Shown here: in pieces, positions 1-11,439 of the stretch
How the letters are laid out: each line of letters begins with the position of its first letter
Numbering within the stretch: position 1 is the first letter of the stretch
Origin: Trichobilharzia szidati
Taxonomy: Eukaryota; Platyhelminthes; Trematoda; Strigeidida; Schistosomatidae
Direction: 5' to 3'
Length of the DNA: 64,000 nt
Assembly (NCBI GenBank): GCA_944472155.2
Contig: OX235279.1
Location: forward strand, 56,703,564 to 56,767,563
Notes under the pieces: generated by a model
Told to the model about the DNA's origin: nothing
Databases searched by the model: none
Seen by the model: the letters and a program-made list of their open reading frames with translations, nothing else
Made by a program: the position numbers and the translations under genes

Positions 1-72
<72 letters not shown>
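1..72. repeat. (GTATAT)n microsatellite
   Basis: Twelve uninterrupted copies of the hexamer GTATAT open the window. The tract probably continues to the left of the window. It would lie in an intron of the minus-strand gene whose exon ends at 111. Confidence 0.95.
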
Positions 73-73
<1 letters not shown>

Positions 74-110
74 AATTTAAGAATAAACGTTGTATTTATC
101 TCAGCATTAC

Positions 111-224
111 CTGCAAAACGTCTACGCATAGAATGATGATATCGTGATAAGGTCACAGAAGTTTCTACGTTCTTGAGAAGCTGGTTTGCCGCATTATCTC
201 TACTTGATGGTTCTGCACCGGTGC
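111..224 (-). CDS. Exon 4 (internal) of minus-strand coiled-coil/Ser-rich gene, FLASH-like candidate
   Basis: A 114-nt exon candidate. On the minus strand an acceptor AG lies at 226-225 after a pyrimidine-rich stretch, and the exon ends at a GTAATG donor starting at 110. It has 2 leading bases, 37 open codons and 1 trailing base. The 2 leading bases complete the single base left by the exon ending at 1925, giving Cys at the junction. The peptide is polar and basic at its end (RYHHSMRRRFA), with no recognised domain. The gene continues past the left edge. Support is splice signals, an open frame and matching phase only; no homologue is recognised for this exon. Confidence 0.45.
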
Positions 225-1924
225 CTTCACAATAGCAAACAAAAGATGATAATGAAGTTGTTAGGAGGAATTCGCTTGGGGTCCTAGTTACCATAAGCAT
301 AAGTGAGAAAAAAGGTGAGGACTATAATACATTAACATGAGTGTGAGAGATGGTGATACAAACATATGTGTTGTCAGTGATCTTAAGGTGCTTTACAGAG
401 AATCTCTACGTACTGATTTTTGGCCGATGATTTCTCATATTTACTTTCAGTGACCATTTCTTACTGTCATGAACTGTGACAGAAGAAACTGCCACGCAGT
501 GCTCTTACTTCATGACAGAATGACAAAATCTAACTAGTGATTAAGATGACGCGTGTTGAAAGTTCTTGAGTAGACCTATCCTATCCATGAGAATGGTTCA
601 TCAGCAAACTCATTGAAAGCTGATAAAGCTTACGAAATGAGTGAAATAGTTAACACATCTTTAAACTAGGATTTGACTCTTGCTTACCACGTAGACTTAC
701 TGCTGAAGGAGTTTAAAAGATTCTGTATTTTCCACTGAGTTTTAGATGTGGTCAATAAGGAAATGTATGATATTTACGACTGGTGATATCACATTTGTCT
801 TAGAGTTGTTTTCAGTATTAACACTTGTAACCAGGGGGAAACTACACTAATTTTTTGACTTCAAACCAATTAACCTAAAAACGAGTTATCACTTAAAACC
901 AATATATAAAACTACTGAATACATTTTGTTCATTCGGTCAAAGTTCCCCTTTAAATTACTTACAACTCCCGGAATTTCTTATCCTAACAACATTTACAAA
1001 ATGATTGACTACGTTAGAATGTTGCAGAATGGCAGATAAAGCGAGGATTTCAATTTCACTCAACAGTACTTAGATTCGGGTTGTACATTTTTTAAGATTT
1101 TACACAAGTTCTTGCCACTCCTCCCTTATATTGCGAAGTACAATTTGTAATGAAAGTTGCGAAAATGAGATGAGTTTGAAGTTGACGGTCTAACCAGCAT
1201 AGAAGTGGTTTTGTTCGCAATCATACTCTGAGTATGCGACCAAAAGTGGAAATAAACAGGTAGGAAATAGTGTACATACACTATGGTTACTAATTGTTTC
1301 CGATTACCCAAATAAATTCAGGTTACGTGGCATCTGAAGCAAAGACGCAGGGGACACATTTCTCGCAAATTGTTCAGTGAGAAGCAGCAGCAGCTATTGA
1401 TTTGAAATGTCGAATATTAATGTGAATATCTTTGAGTGTATGATATGAACGTGATGAAAAATGATACCTATTTATTACTAAATGTGACTAAGTATACATG
1501 ACTCACTAGTAGTTCATCCAAAGAACAGATCTCCGTGACCAAACACAGAAAGATAAAGCCATGAACTGCACTCACAACTGGAGTTTAAAGAAATCAGTTT
1601 GACGTTCATTTAAATCCACTATTTTGAATTTGGATCACTGGAAAAGTTTCAATACTCAGTTTGCCTGGGAAACTGACTTCCGAATAATTTCCACCCTAAT
1701 GATATTGCTCAGCGTTTTATACACTGAAATCAGATATTACTGTTTGGAGTAACTGGAATGATCTACAAAAGTGTTTTCTTTTGTTAACGAGACTCATAAC
1801 ATTCAGTGAACATAAAAAATTATGACAAGTATGTATTGTTATCAAAAAACAAATTCCAGTACCTATATTGCGTTTCCATTAAATTTACAAACATGCATAT
1901 ATCAAAATTATAATGAAAACTTAC
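225..1924 (-). other. Intron 3 of the minus-strand gene; no other feature seen
   Basis: AT-rich sequence with only short random-looking ORFs. I see no transposon domain, tRNA or convincing exon in it. Confidence 0.4.
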
Positions 1925-2847
1925 AAGAATCTTTCGGCTTATTTGAACGAAATTCTGCCAAACCACGAGAACCATGTCGTTCAATCTGGGAGTTATGAGG
2001 ATTTTTGACGGACGAGTTCCGAGTGGCGGAAGGTTGATCAGTGGTTTCACTTGGAGATGACAAGTACTCCTTTCCTGTATGAAACGACAGCTTTTGACTT
2101 TTCGATAATGACTGCACGTTTCTACTAGAACCATTCAAAATTTTCTGATTGTTTAGATAGTCCTTTTGTTTTTCCTGAGTGGAGACCTGTTTAGCACACT
2201 TACAATTATGTGCATTACTGGTAAGTACCTGCTTTCCAACATCATCCTTTACTGCATATATCCCTTGAGACCTACTCGCAAAAGCATGGAGTCGTTTTTC
2301 AACAAGTAACTGTGGAGAACAAGCGACATCTTGTCCAAGTTTGCTTAATTTGCAAGATTTTTCATGCGCTCCGCTAGCAATTGACTCATGACACGTCCAT
2401 CTTTCGAATTTCTTTGAAATGACTGAAACTGCTGGTCGTGAATGGGATGGTAAATACCTGCTATTACTTGACAGATCTGTAAAGTTAGGTATGAAACCAT
2501 TATTAACGGTACTTGTACGAGGTTGACCATAATTACTAGAACTTGAAGATGATGTTGAAGATGAAGAGCTTGATGATACTGATTGTGATGAGTGTGATCC
2601 GTAAGAAGAGACAGATGATCGTGAATTATGTCGTCTAAATTGTTCCGTTTGTGTAGTTACATCACATTTCGAGGTGACACTAAGACTCCCATGTTGTGCA
2701 TAGTTAGTAGAATAGATACTGACAGGCGGAAGATCAGAGTGCAGATAGGCTACCATGTCTGGGTAATAATTCTGCTTCTCGGGGTCTATCTGAACATCTT
2801 GAGCCAAATTAGTTTGATTGACATCTTCAGGTTCTGGAATCTTATGT
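1925..2847 (-). CDS. Exon 3 of minus-strand gene: long Ser-rich coding exon
   Basis: A 923-nt exon with 307 complete codons, far longer open than chance in this AT-rich DNA. The donor GTAAG starts at 1924. The acceptor chosen is CTGTAG ending at 2848, because its 1 leading base completes the 2 bases left by the upstream exon (8307-8509). A second possible acceptor at 2877-2876 does not fit that phase. The protein is hydrophilic. It starts HKIPEPEDVNQ, has a TTQTE motif, then a dense Ser tract (two runs of 6-7 Ser) around residues 60-85 of the exon, then a basic Ser/Asn/Lys-rich tail. It looks intrinsically disordered, with no signal peptide or membrane segment. Such a region fits a large nuclear scaffold protein, but the sequence alone does not fix a function. 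Confidence 0.65.
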
Positions 2848-3039
2848 CTACAGTTGGAATGTAACATAATACAAGCTTCGAAATAAAAGGTGAAAGTCAT
2901 TAAAATTTATCGATTACTATCTATATAATTAGTTTGGTTTAGAGAGGTGTAATTTAATTACACAAACCTCTATCCTAGTAGATGGTGGTGAAAGTGATAT
3001 ATCAAGTCATATGATAGTAATTATGAAAATGACCAGCAA

Positions 3040-3450
3040 AATTAACTCACAAGTAAACTATAATCCGTACAGAAGTGCAGCAGTTTAAGTTGCCACACTC
3101 CATATAGTACACAAAGAAAAAAGAGATTCAAAGGAATTACAAATAAGCGGAAGTGCACAGAAGAACCATAATGTGGAAAGATGTGACGATCTAATAAACA
3201 TCAAAGATAAAAGAGAGTGAATACATCTGCCACTGTGAACGATTTCGAGATGTGTCACCAACAGTCCTTAGCAATAAGTTCGTAGAATCCTGAGGAACCC
3301 AATCAGGAAGTGTGCACCTCTCTACGTGGCTCAAACCAACTGTCAAAGAATTTATGGATTAATGACAGGTTTCTGTTTGAACACCCTTAAATCTATTGCA
3401 ACCCGACCCTATGTCAGCCAACATTGCTCATCGAGTAGTATGAAATAATT
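3040..3450 (-). mobile_element. RTE-like non-LTR retrotransposon, 3' end fragment
   Basis: This stretch resembles the 3' coding end and 3' UTR of the RTE-like element at 35,985-37,930. Shared phrases include GTACAGAAGTGCAG and the later segment around 3240-3440 that matches the element's Cys/His-poor C-terminal coding region. It is the 5'-truncated, decayed relic typical of LINE insertion and lies in intron 2 of the minus-strand gene. Confidence 0.6.
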
Positions 3451-3931
3451 TACCACGTATTTCTTTGGTTCACAGGTTGGTGTAATGTTAGTCATTGCAA
3501 AAATGGTTTCAACTTACTCTACCCAATTATATCTCAGAAACTGAAATGTAGTATCATGTAACTAGTAATTTAATCAAATAAAACTCTACAAGCTTTTATA
3601 CAAGTTTTTTAGACGAAAAGTTAAAAAACACGACTCAAGAAATGAAATAAACTAACAAAGATGTTCACCCACATACACGTTATTATCACTGACAAGTTTA
3701 TTAATTCTGTATATTACTGAGGATTGATGACTGATTGAAATCCAAAAAGAAATATTAACATCAACTTTTGAAAACTTCATTCGAAGGGACTTATTGGTTT
3801 TCGAATGATAACTAAATAATTTTACATTCAAAATCTATAATGTACAGAAGTTGTGCAGAAATGCATACTTTGCATGCTGAAGAATCGAAATAATTTATTA
3901 TCACTAACGACTGAAGTCAAAAACATTCTTG

Positions 3932-3977
3932 GATTGAGAAGAATAAGAAGTTCAGCAAAGATATCTTTTCGGCGATT
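3932..3977 (+). repeat. 46-bp inverted repeat arm, left (Penelope-like element)
   Basis: This is an exact reverse complement of 5448-5493. The right arm is coding sequence of the reverse-transcriptase C-terminal part, so the left arm is a flipped copy of the truncated 5' end. Confidence 0.9.
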
Positions 3978-4099
3978 TCCTTTTCAAAAGCTGTACAATC
4001 GCATTTAAAAACATAATTTCACATGGAGACAATTCTTGTTTAATTCTACATAATTATGACGGCGAATAAAAGGTGATAATTGTTTCAAACTAGATATGG

Positions 4100-4620
4100 T
4101 TTTACGAGAGGCTTAGAAACAAAATTACGCAGGATTAGAACGCATATCAAGTGTGTAAAAATGAGCATGGATACGAAATTGAAATAATAATTTTCAACTT
4201 GAGATGGGAATCAGGAGGTGCGAGTACAGATTACAAGAGCCTTAGAAATTATACAGGGTTACAACGAATTACAGGTGTATAGAAGATGAGCATGGAAACA
4301 AAATTGAAATAATAATTTTCAACTTGAGATGGGAATCAGGAGGCGCGAATATAGATTACAAGAGCCTTAGAAACAAAATTACATGGGATTTAGCAAATTA
4401 CAAGTGTGCAGAAAGTGAGCATGGAAACAAAATTGATATAATAGTTTTAACTTAAAATGGAAGTTAGGAGGTGTGAATATAGATTACAAGAGCCTTAGAA
4501 ACACAAAAAATTGCACAGGATTAAGATATAATTGCAAATTTTTAAAACGGATTATAAATGTGAACAGGAAAAGCATGGAAACAAACTTAAAATAACTGTT
4601 TTTTATAACTGGAAAGATGG
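4100..4620. repeat. Imperfect tandem repeat, about 125-150 bp period, four copies
   Basis: The phrase CATGGAAACAAAATTGA (with variants) recurs at 4166, 4291, 4420 and 4574. Each copy is accompanied by a GATTACAAGAGCCTTAGAAA-type segment. Spacing is 125, 129 and 154 bases. The tract lies between the Penelope-like stop codon and the inverted repeat arm, in the position of that element's 3' untranslated region. Confidence 0.8.
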
Positions 4621-4760
4621 GGTGAATCGAATGAAGACTGAGGGAGTAAGAATCACACACATAGCGAACGACAAGGGATCAAAAAACAAAAGCAAAAAAG
4701 AAAAGAAAAAAACAAAAACAAAGAACAAAACAAAAACGGAAGCTACGGTAACATACCGAA

Positions 4761-5493
4761 CTAAGTCCATGGTAGTTGTAGAGGTTGGACTAATTTCTTT
4801 TGGACACACAGCTCCGGCTTCTCGATGCATATTGCGAGGGCTTCTGCAGTACAGAGAAGTCGGAAACAAACTGCTTTCGGTAGGTTCCTGTTGACTTTGT
4901 AAATTACTTTGAATGAATCAGTTGAGATGTTGTAGGAGGTATTGATCAGGTGCTCAATAATGGCACTTCTGATTGAACCGGTGCCTCCTCTTTGCAGCCA
5001 CGCTGGGTAGTGTTCTCTAACACGTTTTGAAAGGACGCGCATACAACGACCTATGTAACTTGCTCCGCACGAGCAGGTGAACTGGTAAATGCACATTGAA
5101 TTGGCCATATGCGACAGTTTGTCCTTCCCATTGCTCCGAAGAAGTGGGCGGCTAGAGAATGTCACTCTTAGAGTTGCTGCCGGAAAAGTCTTCTTCAGGG
5201 ATTTGGAGATTCTCCTTTTAAGGATATCTGCTGCCAGGTCTCCCCTGAATTCCAGATTCAGATAGAGTGTCTTCTTTTGCACTGAAATGTATTCTTCTCT
5301 TTTTGGCCTTGGTTTCATGTTCTTCTCCACGAAACGCGGCGGGTATCCGTTTTGAATCAGGATGCTTTTTAGGAATAGGAGCTCTTCTTCTAAACAGTCA
5401 TCACTACAGATTCTTCTGGTGCGGTGGGTTAGTGAGATGATGAATATAATCGCCGAAAAGATATCTTTGCTGAACTTCTTATTCTTCTCAATC
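4761..5493 (-). pseudogene. Penelope-like element ORF C-terminus with GIY-YIG endonuclease domain (partial)
   Basis: The reading frame is open from the right inverted-repeat arm to a stop at 4761. It starts in the C-terminal part of the reverse transcriptase (IEKNKKFS..., then THRTRRICSDDCLEEE and NGYPPRFVEKNMKP), crosses a basic linker, and ends in a GIY-YIG nuclease. In that domain a CSCGASYIGR motif is followed by RVREH and the C-terminal phrase PELCVQKKLVQ. This order (RT, linker, GIY-YIG) is diagnostic of Penelope-like elements with an endonuclease. The catalytic RT core is missing, so the copy cannot be autonomous. The GIY-YIG part has no stops and may be fairly young. Confidence 0.85.
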
Positions 5494-5536
5494 TAATGTT
5501 CCAATGGGTACTTTCCACGATTTGAAAAACATTCTT

Positions 5537-8306
5537 ACCAGTTACAAAACCAATCATGTCATACCTAGGTAGCACCTGCAACACTGAGGTTTTTCAAATG
5601 GTTGATTCACAAAAATAAAATTCCATCGGTGTATGACACTGCGTTTCATCCAACTAAAATGTTGGTTTGAGTAGTGCGGAAGAAACTAAGCATAGTTAAG
5701 CAAGACTTTTGATTGAGTCACCAAAACAAACTGGAATCTGAGACAACACTAAGCCACTTCAAAACCAAGATATCCAAAATAAAGCAGTCCAATGAAAATC
5801 ATGGAGACAAAATTAAAAAAACGCAAAACAGGGTTAAGTATGTGCGAGATAGTACAGTTGAAATGACTTTTTGTGGACCATGAGCACAGTAGGCATCAAT
5901 TTTGAAATATCTCTCATCGCTTGAAAATATAAGTTCTTATACTTGTATGGCTATGTTAAAACTACTTTTTAAAAAAAAACTAAAATGAGAACCTAGCACA
6001 TAATACAATGAAACAATACAAATTGAAATAAAAATAGGAATCCTAGCAGAACCGAATGAAAACAGGTAAGTTTACTTGTCACCAACATTTAAAACAGTTT
6101 GTTACTGCATATTAGTTTCAGGTGAGGAGAAAGGTCATCTGAGACACGCTCTCAAGACTTGTACCGACCTCTGCTTCACTAATCACATATTCAAACACTC
6201 ATTTTATTACGATTTTACTGTTTTAGTTATAGTTTCTCCTGTTTGACTTTCGCCACTATTACATTTGTCATCATCATTTTACCAACCATATGTTGTCTCG
6301 AGGTACCTGTACCGTTTAGAGTAGCTGAATAGTTGGTTTCAGAGAGCTGGCTATTAGTTAGTCAGCGATGCTGACACCTTGTTACGTACAACGTTCGTAG
6401 ATTGATGCAAATTAGAAAAGACGCAAGTTTGACTAGGACTCTAAAAAGCATCTCTGTCTATTCACGTGCATAACTTCAGTAAAGTGTTTCAGTTAACTTT
6501 CCCACAACAACAACCGAACGGATTTTCAAACATATGAGGCTGAGATACTATCGGGACACCAAGTGGAAATATGATTCTCGTACGTGAGCACTCCTCGAGT
6601 GTACTGAGAAATAGTGATCGTCATTTAATAAATGACATCGTTGTTTGGCTGTCAAACTCACTACAGAGGATCCATGCTATATACTGTTTGCTAGCCCTGG
6701 GACTGGTCAAACAAATCGGTCAGTCCATGACATTACACCATGGAAAGAGAGGTAGTTGCGTTCGATTGGTATCTCTTAGTGCATCATACATGGCTCACAC
6801 GTAAATCGACAATGGATATGCTACGATATTCTCCCTTCTTCTTTTTAGAAAATAAGTTTAGAAAATACATACAGTTCGGCTTTTAATTGTCTGTAAAGTT
6901 AAAAGTTGCCCTTCATTATGTCTGTTATCACTCATATAAAGAAAGACTTTCACAGTAATGTAAATAGAAATGTCTAACAAAACACGTTCACTCAAAGATA
7001 AAGACCACCAGACGACAGTTTGTCACTGTAGGGTTATTGATTTACCGTGTATACTCGCTTCCAAAAGTCCTGACCAAGCAAGACATCAGGACGCATAAGT
7101 ATACGTCACTTTGGAAAGATTCTCACTTACCTGTGACTGCACATAACCGTGAAGGAAAATTGGTGGTGACGTTTAGGATCCAAAATATAAAATTTGTTAT
7201 AGAAACATCTACTTATCAGAATAAATTTCGACGTTATTACCACATTAGTCAGGCACTTCTGTCTTACATCTGCAAAACTTGAGATATGATAGTGAATGTT
7301 GTTTGGAGATTCAGTGGTCATTGATATCATAGTGGGAACTCTCGAACCAGACAGCAACATTGTGAGTATTATCTGTTGAAATATCGTAGCATAAACAACT
7401 CCCCTTGAAAAATACTCTTGGATGTACTGCTTGTTATAAGCGTTTTGAGATCGTTTTCGTCCATTCCCCTAATAATTCCAACCATACAATCATATCACAC
7501 TAAAATGCAGAACGGATTCCCCACGAACAGGAATCAGTTAGTCAATAAACGGTTTTAGTTCACAACCAACTCATTTTCTACAACTTAAAACAATGAAAGT
7601 AGCAACATCAAAGCAAAATGGGTAGGTAACTGTTGTATACCACATTACCAGACAGTTGAGAACTAAATCACACGGGTTCATAACTTGCATGTAAAAAACA
7701 ATACGCAATGAATTCACACTATGATGCATGTGATAAAGCGGACATAATAGGAAACTTTTTCTTACTAAACAAGGTACAAAAAGACAAAAGATCACTGATG
7801 TACAAATTGTTGCAAAAGTCATACATGGTTTAATATGTATGAGTAAAGTGTGACTCAACTGCAGCTTTTGTCACTAGACATGGTGCGCTATAAGCAGAAG
7901 AATGTGCATGACAAATTCATTACGCAAATGTATACTAACTCTTTAATACTAATGTCCATATACAATATCATCGCTAACCTCAAATTTTGAACAAGTTCAT
8001 TTTATCAAATCTGATGATAAGCAGATATCTTTACCAAAATCGCATGATACAAACTGGTACTTCAGGTAAATTGATAAGTAGAATGCGACATTTCAAAAAC
8101 TATATTTAAAAAATTAACGGGAACTGAAACCATAACATGTGTGATAGACAAACTATTCCGACGCCATCAAGTGATGCAATATATAGGTGGGTGGATGCTG
8201 AAAACACATATATCATAAGGCAAATCAAAGTCCAGTAAAATAAGTGATGTGCGAATAGGCACTAACAAACTACACTGAAAAAATGTTATGCCAAGAACGT
8301 ACTTAC
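5537..8306 (-). other. Rest of intron 2; nothing recognised
   Basis: AT-rich sequence with short ORFs (for example 6571-6804 and 7571-7858) that show no family signature and no good exon borders. I call it intronic. Confidence 0.4.
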
Positions 8307-8509
8307 TTTGAACAAAGCAATTTTATCTGTGATTTCAACTTTCTGATTTCTCGCCGACAAGCCAGTCCTAGTCGTGTGAAATTATTCGCTACCTGGTCTT
8401 TAGTAGCGAGCAGTGTAGAACGTTCTTTTTCTAGACGAGTGACCTGAGCATTTAAAGCTTCCACTTCAGCTTCCAAAAATGAATAATGGGGAGCACACGT
8501 ATGTTCGGG
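8307..8509 (-). CDS. Exon 2 of minus-strand gene: coiled-coil exon
   Basis: A 203-nt exon. The acceptor follows a strong pyrimidine tract and ends CTTTAAAG at 8511-8510; the donor GTAAGT starts at 8306. It has 67 codons plus 2 bases, entering in phase 0 to match the 27-codon first exon and leaving in the phase required by 2847. The peptide has a clear heptad pattern: FLEAEVEALNAQVTRLEKER, then LLATKDQV, and a basic end ACRREIRKLKSQIKLL. This predicts a parallel coiled coil of about 50 residues. Human FLASH also has a coiled coil shortly after its LDLY motif. Many unrelated proteins have coiled coils, so the family call depends on the first exon as well. Confidence 0.65.
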
Positions 8510-9003
8510 CTTTAAAGGAAAAAATTGAATTCGCAGTCACAGTAATTAGAATAGATTGTGAAAAGCATATAATAATCCGGGACTACAACCACCAAATATA
8601 CTTCCAGATTTTGGGTGAGACACTTCAATTTCGACAGTTTCCAGGTGTACTCATTAGCCGACACATTACCTACGACATTCAGTATTTGTTTATTTCCTAG
8701 CGCCAACACTGCGGCCTCGTAAAATATATATTAAGTAGGTACGAACCATAGCAGTCTGGAAAATATATGGACATGCACGGACTGCAGCTATTGGTTTAGG
8801 TGTTTGTCGCTGTTTGGGTTGATAAGACATGGCCAGCTAAATTCATGAGCACTATTCTAGTAGTCCAAACCCCTCAAATAGGTTAAACATGGGAAAGCCT
8901 ATTGCATAAACTTGCTGTAAAATCAAGTTTAGTAGTTAAATAGGATGGCATTACAAAACAAGTCTGTGAAGCTAGTAAGATATATTAAAATGTTTTGCAG
9001 TAC

Positions 9004-9084
9004 CTCTTTGGAAAGAGAAGGATTTTCGAACTCCTTCTCATGGTCTTCGACAACGATCTCACTATAGAGATCTAAGTCAGTCAT
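9004..9084 (-). CDS. Exon 1 (start) of minus-strand gene with LDLY motif; FLASH/CASP8AP2-like candidate
   Basis: The ATG is at 9084-9082 with a purine at -3. There are 27 codons ending in phase 0 at an AAAGAG|GTAC donor (GT at 9003-9002). The peptide is acidic and begins MTDLDLYSEIVVEDHEKE. In animal FLASH an LDLY-type motif next to an N-terminal coiled coil recruits the histone pre-mRNA cleavage complex, and human FLASH reads LDLYEEIL there. Here LDLYSEIV is followed by a coiled-coil exon and a long disordered Ser-rich region, the same order. The match is short and the protein is incomplete, so this is a hypothesis. Alternatives are any nuclear coiled-coil scaffold. A relic of a MULE-type element lies about 40 bases upstream. 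Confidence 0.45.
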
Positions 9085-9119
9085 GTCGACCGACACGACG
9101 GAGTCTGTCGTAGCACCGC

Positions 9120-11060
9120 AAATTATTGGCAGCCTGTCGAAAGCCGTAATTTTGAAGGCCCGCGAGTGAGATAAACAAGTGATTTGCTCGCTTGTGATTG
9201 GTCTGTTTGTTATCACCTTACAAATAGCAGTAGCGGTATTTCCAAACGTTATTGGCTGCATTGTTCTGTATTTATTCTGTAAGATGACTTCAATTGTTCT
9301 TAAGAATCACTGGTAATGCATATAGTCATGGTAGAGGGAATTAATGTAGTACTAGTCGATTTGTCCACTGAATTCAATGAATTAGTTCGATACCAAGGTC
9401 TAAGGACTTGGATGGGGTGTGAAGGATGAATACGTGGTTTTCAAGAGGTGATTGGTTTATGCAAGTTGTACTATTGACTTATTATAAATAGTTGTATCGA
9501 ACCGGAAACTTGTGTAAAATACGCGACTGCCGGGTTCCTCGTGATGAAAATTACGAAGTTGATCCAGATTATAAGTAATTATATGTTCCACTTTCTTGTC
9601 GCACTGGTCGATGTCGAAGATCAGAGAGCAGGCACCTAAGAATAGCACAGTGTGTGGTGTGATGTATTTAAGCTTCATATTTAATATCTAAGTACATAAG
9701 ATGTCCATCCACTTTCAGATTTAAGCTGGAATTTGGACATTATAAAGTGGTCGAACCTATCAATACTAGACATAACCATACATTGTCAAGAGAACTGTTG
9801 TTGTTTGTTGAGCCGGAAGTTCGGAGACTGAGTATTGAAGAAAAATCAAAATTTTTACCTCTTGTGGAAAGAAACGCTCTTCTGTACAGTTTATAAATAT
9901 GGTTGATGTTGAGTTTGGAAAGCTGACGACTTACGATGATTATCGGAATCTCTACCCTAATGAGTTATCATATTGCGTTAACAGTCTGTATAGGAAGGCG
10001 AAATATTGACACACCGATCCGTGAAATTCGTGACACAGGTTCGGTATGGTGTGTGATGGACAGTCGACGACGTGTGGAGAAGTTTAGTTTCGCAGCCAGG
10101 GAAATGATAAATGGATTCAACCTACAATACGTATAAGAAAGGGTAATATCTCAATGTAAAACCGACCACCTGCAGTCATCCTCTATAAGAACTGGTCGTT
10201 ACATATGGTATTAACAGAAGTTGTCCAGTCATTTACAGTATAACTCATCATGAAAAACTTGTTGACATTGAAGCAGTATTACAGTCCTTTAAGAATATCA
10301 TGGGTGATACATCATAGACGGGCACGTTTGTAATTGACAACAGTGCTGCGGAGCGACGTGCCATTCGTAATGAGTTCCCTGCCTGCTCTATTATTTTATG
10401 TGCATTTCATGTCATCCGAGCCCTCAATAACAAAGTAAGCGACGTTATTACCGACCTAACGGTATTCACTACCAATAACGACAGGTAATTATGTTATTGT
10501 GTTAACACTCCATTAGGTTTAGTGACTTGATGATGTTAATGAGGTTGCAGTATCCTGCAGCTATGTCGTACATAAATAACAACTTATGGAGTTGCCGTAA
10601 TATGTGGGCAGCCTGTTATATGAGAGACGTCACTCTTGGCAACAAAACCAATAACAGAGTTGAGTGCTGCCATGAGCACCTGAAGACACATCCTAGCAAG
10701 TGATTCCCGTTGGAACTGAGCATTCGTGAGATTTGAAAGTGTTCTATTGAGTCATCAAGAAGAAGGTCTGGTGGAGGAAATCGCAATCTGCATTACTTCA
10801 TTAATTTTGACATAGATCCTACAGTTGTACCTTGAAATTTTTTTAGGTAGACGGAGGCCTTTCCAACATTTTGAGGCATCTAACAAACTATGCCGCTTAT
10901 TCACTTTACAAAAGCATCAAGAAGCATCACAAAGTGAAAGTCACGGATTGCACAGAAGCATTCGTGGTATTCGAAGAAGGTGGACAAACATGACTGCAGC
11001 TGGACATGTTTTCAAAACAGAAATATGCCATTGCCATGCCGTCGTCTAGTTCATACCAAA
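9120..11060 (+). mobile_element. Decayed MULE/FAR1-type DNA transposon, copy 1
   Basis: The left end (9129-9262) and the following several hundred bases are shared in diverged form with 12,510-12,930. The coding relics inside (9723-11,050) follow the order FAR1-like, DDE-type core, SWIM. The right boundary is not resolved. The left end may be a terminal inverted repeat, but I could not find its partner with confidence. Confidence 0.5.
9723..11050 (+). pseudogene. FAR1/MULE transposase-like (ZSWIM-like) pseudogene
   Basis: Four coding relics appear in order on the plus strand. At 9723-9896 HYKVVEPINTRHNHTLSREL resembles the end of a FAR1-type zinc-binding region (HNHxxS). At 10,321-10,440 TFVIDNSAAERRAI followed by LCAFHVIRAL matches the MULE/ZSWIM transposase core, with the conserved Asp of the VID motif and the FHV element. 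At 10,563-10,700 NNNLWSCRNMWAACYMRD and GNKTNNRVE match the conserved (W)xxC..MW and NxTNNRxE block. At 10,900-11,050 VVFEEGGQT and a Cys/His-rich end suggest a SWIM finger. In-frame stops (before TGTFVID and after 10,480) and frame changes separate the pieces. It is a dead copy or host-domesticated relative. Confidence 0.65.
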
Positions 11061-11439
11061 TGTCATATATACACACGTCTGGGTAAGTTCATATAGGCCT
11101 CTAGTTAATTTGTAAAAAGTGTGTTTAGACATAGTACTAGGTGGTTACGAGATTACAATCACACTGTCATCCAATCACAATTGACACCACCGGGGGAATT
11201 GGACATGGAGATGCTCATACAATGAATAATATATCAAATCAGAAACCTTCAACAGACGCATCCTAGGATATTTAGGAGTGCGTTTCTTCACGTACACAAT
11301 TACCTACATGAAGCTGGTGCACAGAAGGATGATCAGGTATCTACATAGTCATGCTGGGACTGATCTATGTACATATTCTTAACGATAACTGTAAACAAAT
11401 TTTCCTATAACAACTTTTGTTGATTCTAACTTACGGAAA

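Larger units (their letters stand above)
3919..5536 (-). mobile_element. Penelope-like element, 5'-truncated, with inverted terminal fragment
   Basis: The element contains a GIY-YIG coding end (4761-5493). Positions 3932-3977 are a perfect 46-base inverted copy of 5448-5493, which is itself coding sequence of the element. A 12-base direct repeat AAAAACATTCTT at 3919-3930 and 5525-5536 may be the target-site duplication, although 31 bases separate its right copy from the inverted repeat. Inverted, truncated end fragments are known in Penelope-like elements. The element lies in intron 2 of the minus-strand gene, in the same orientation as the gene. Confidence 0.7.

Noticed and set aside
4532..4894. 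120-codon Lys-rich plus-strand ORF
   Set aside because: It is antisense to the Penelope-like coding end and its tandem-repeat 3' region; the Lys run comes from an A-rich tract.
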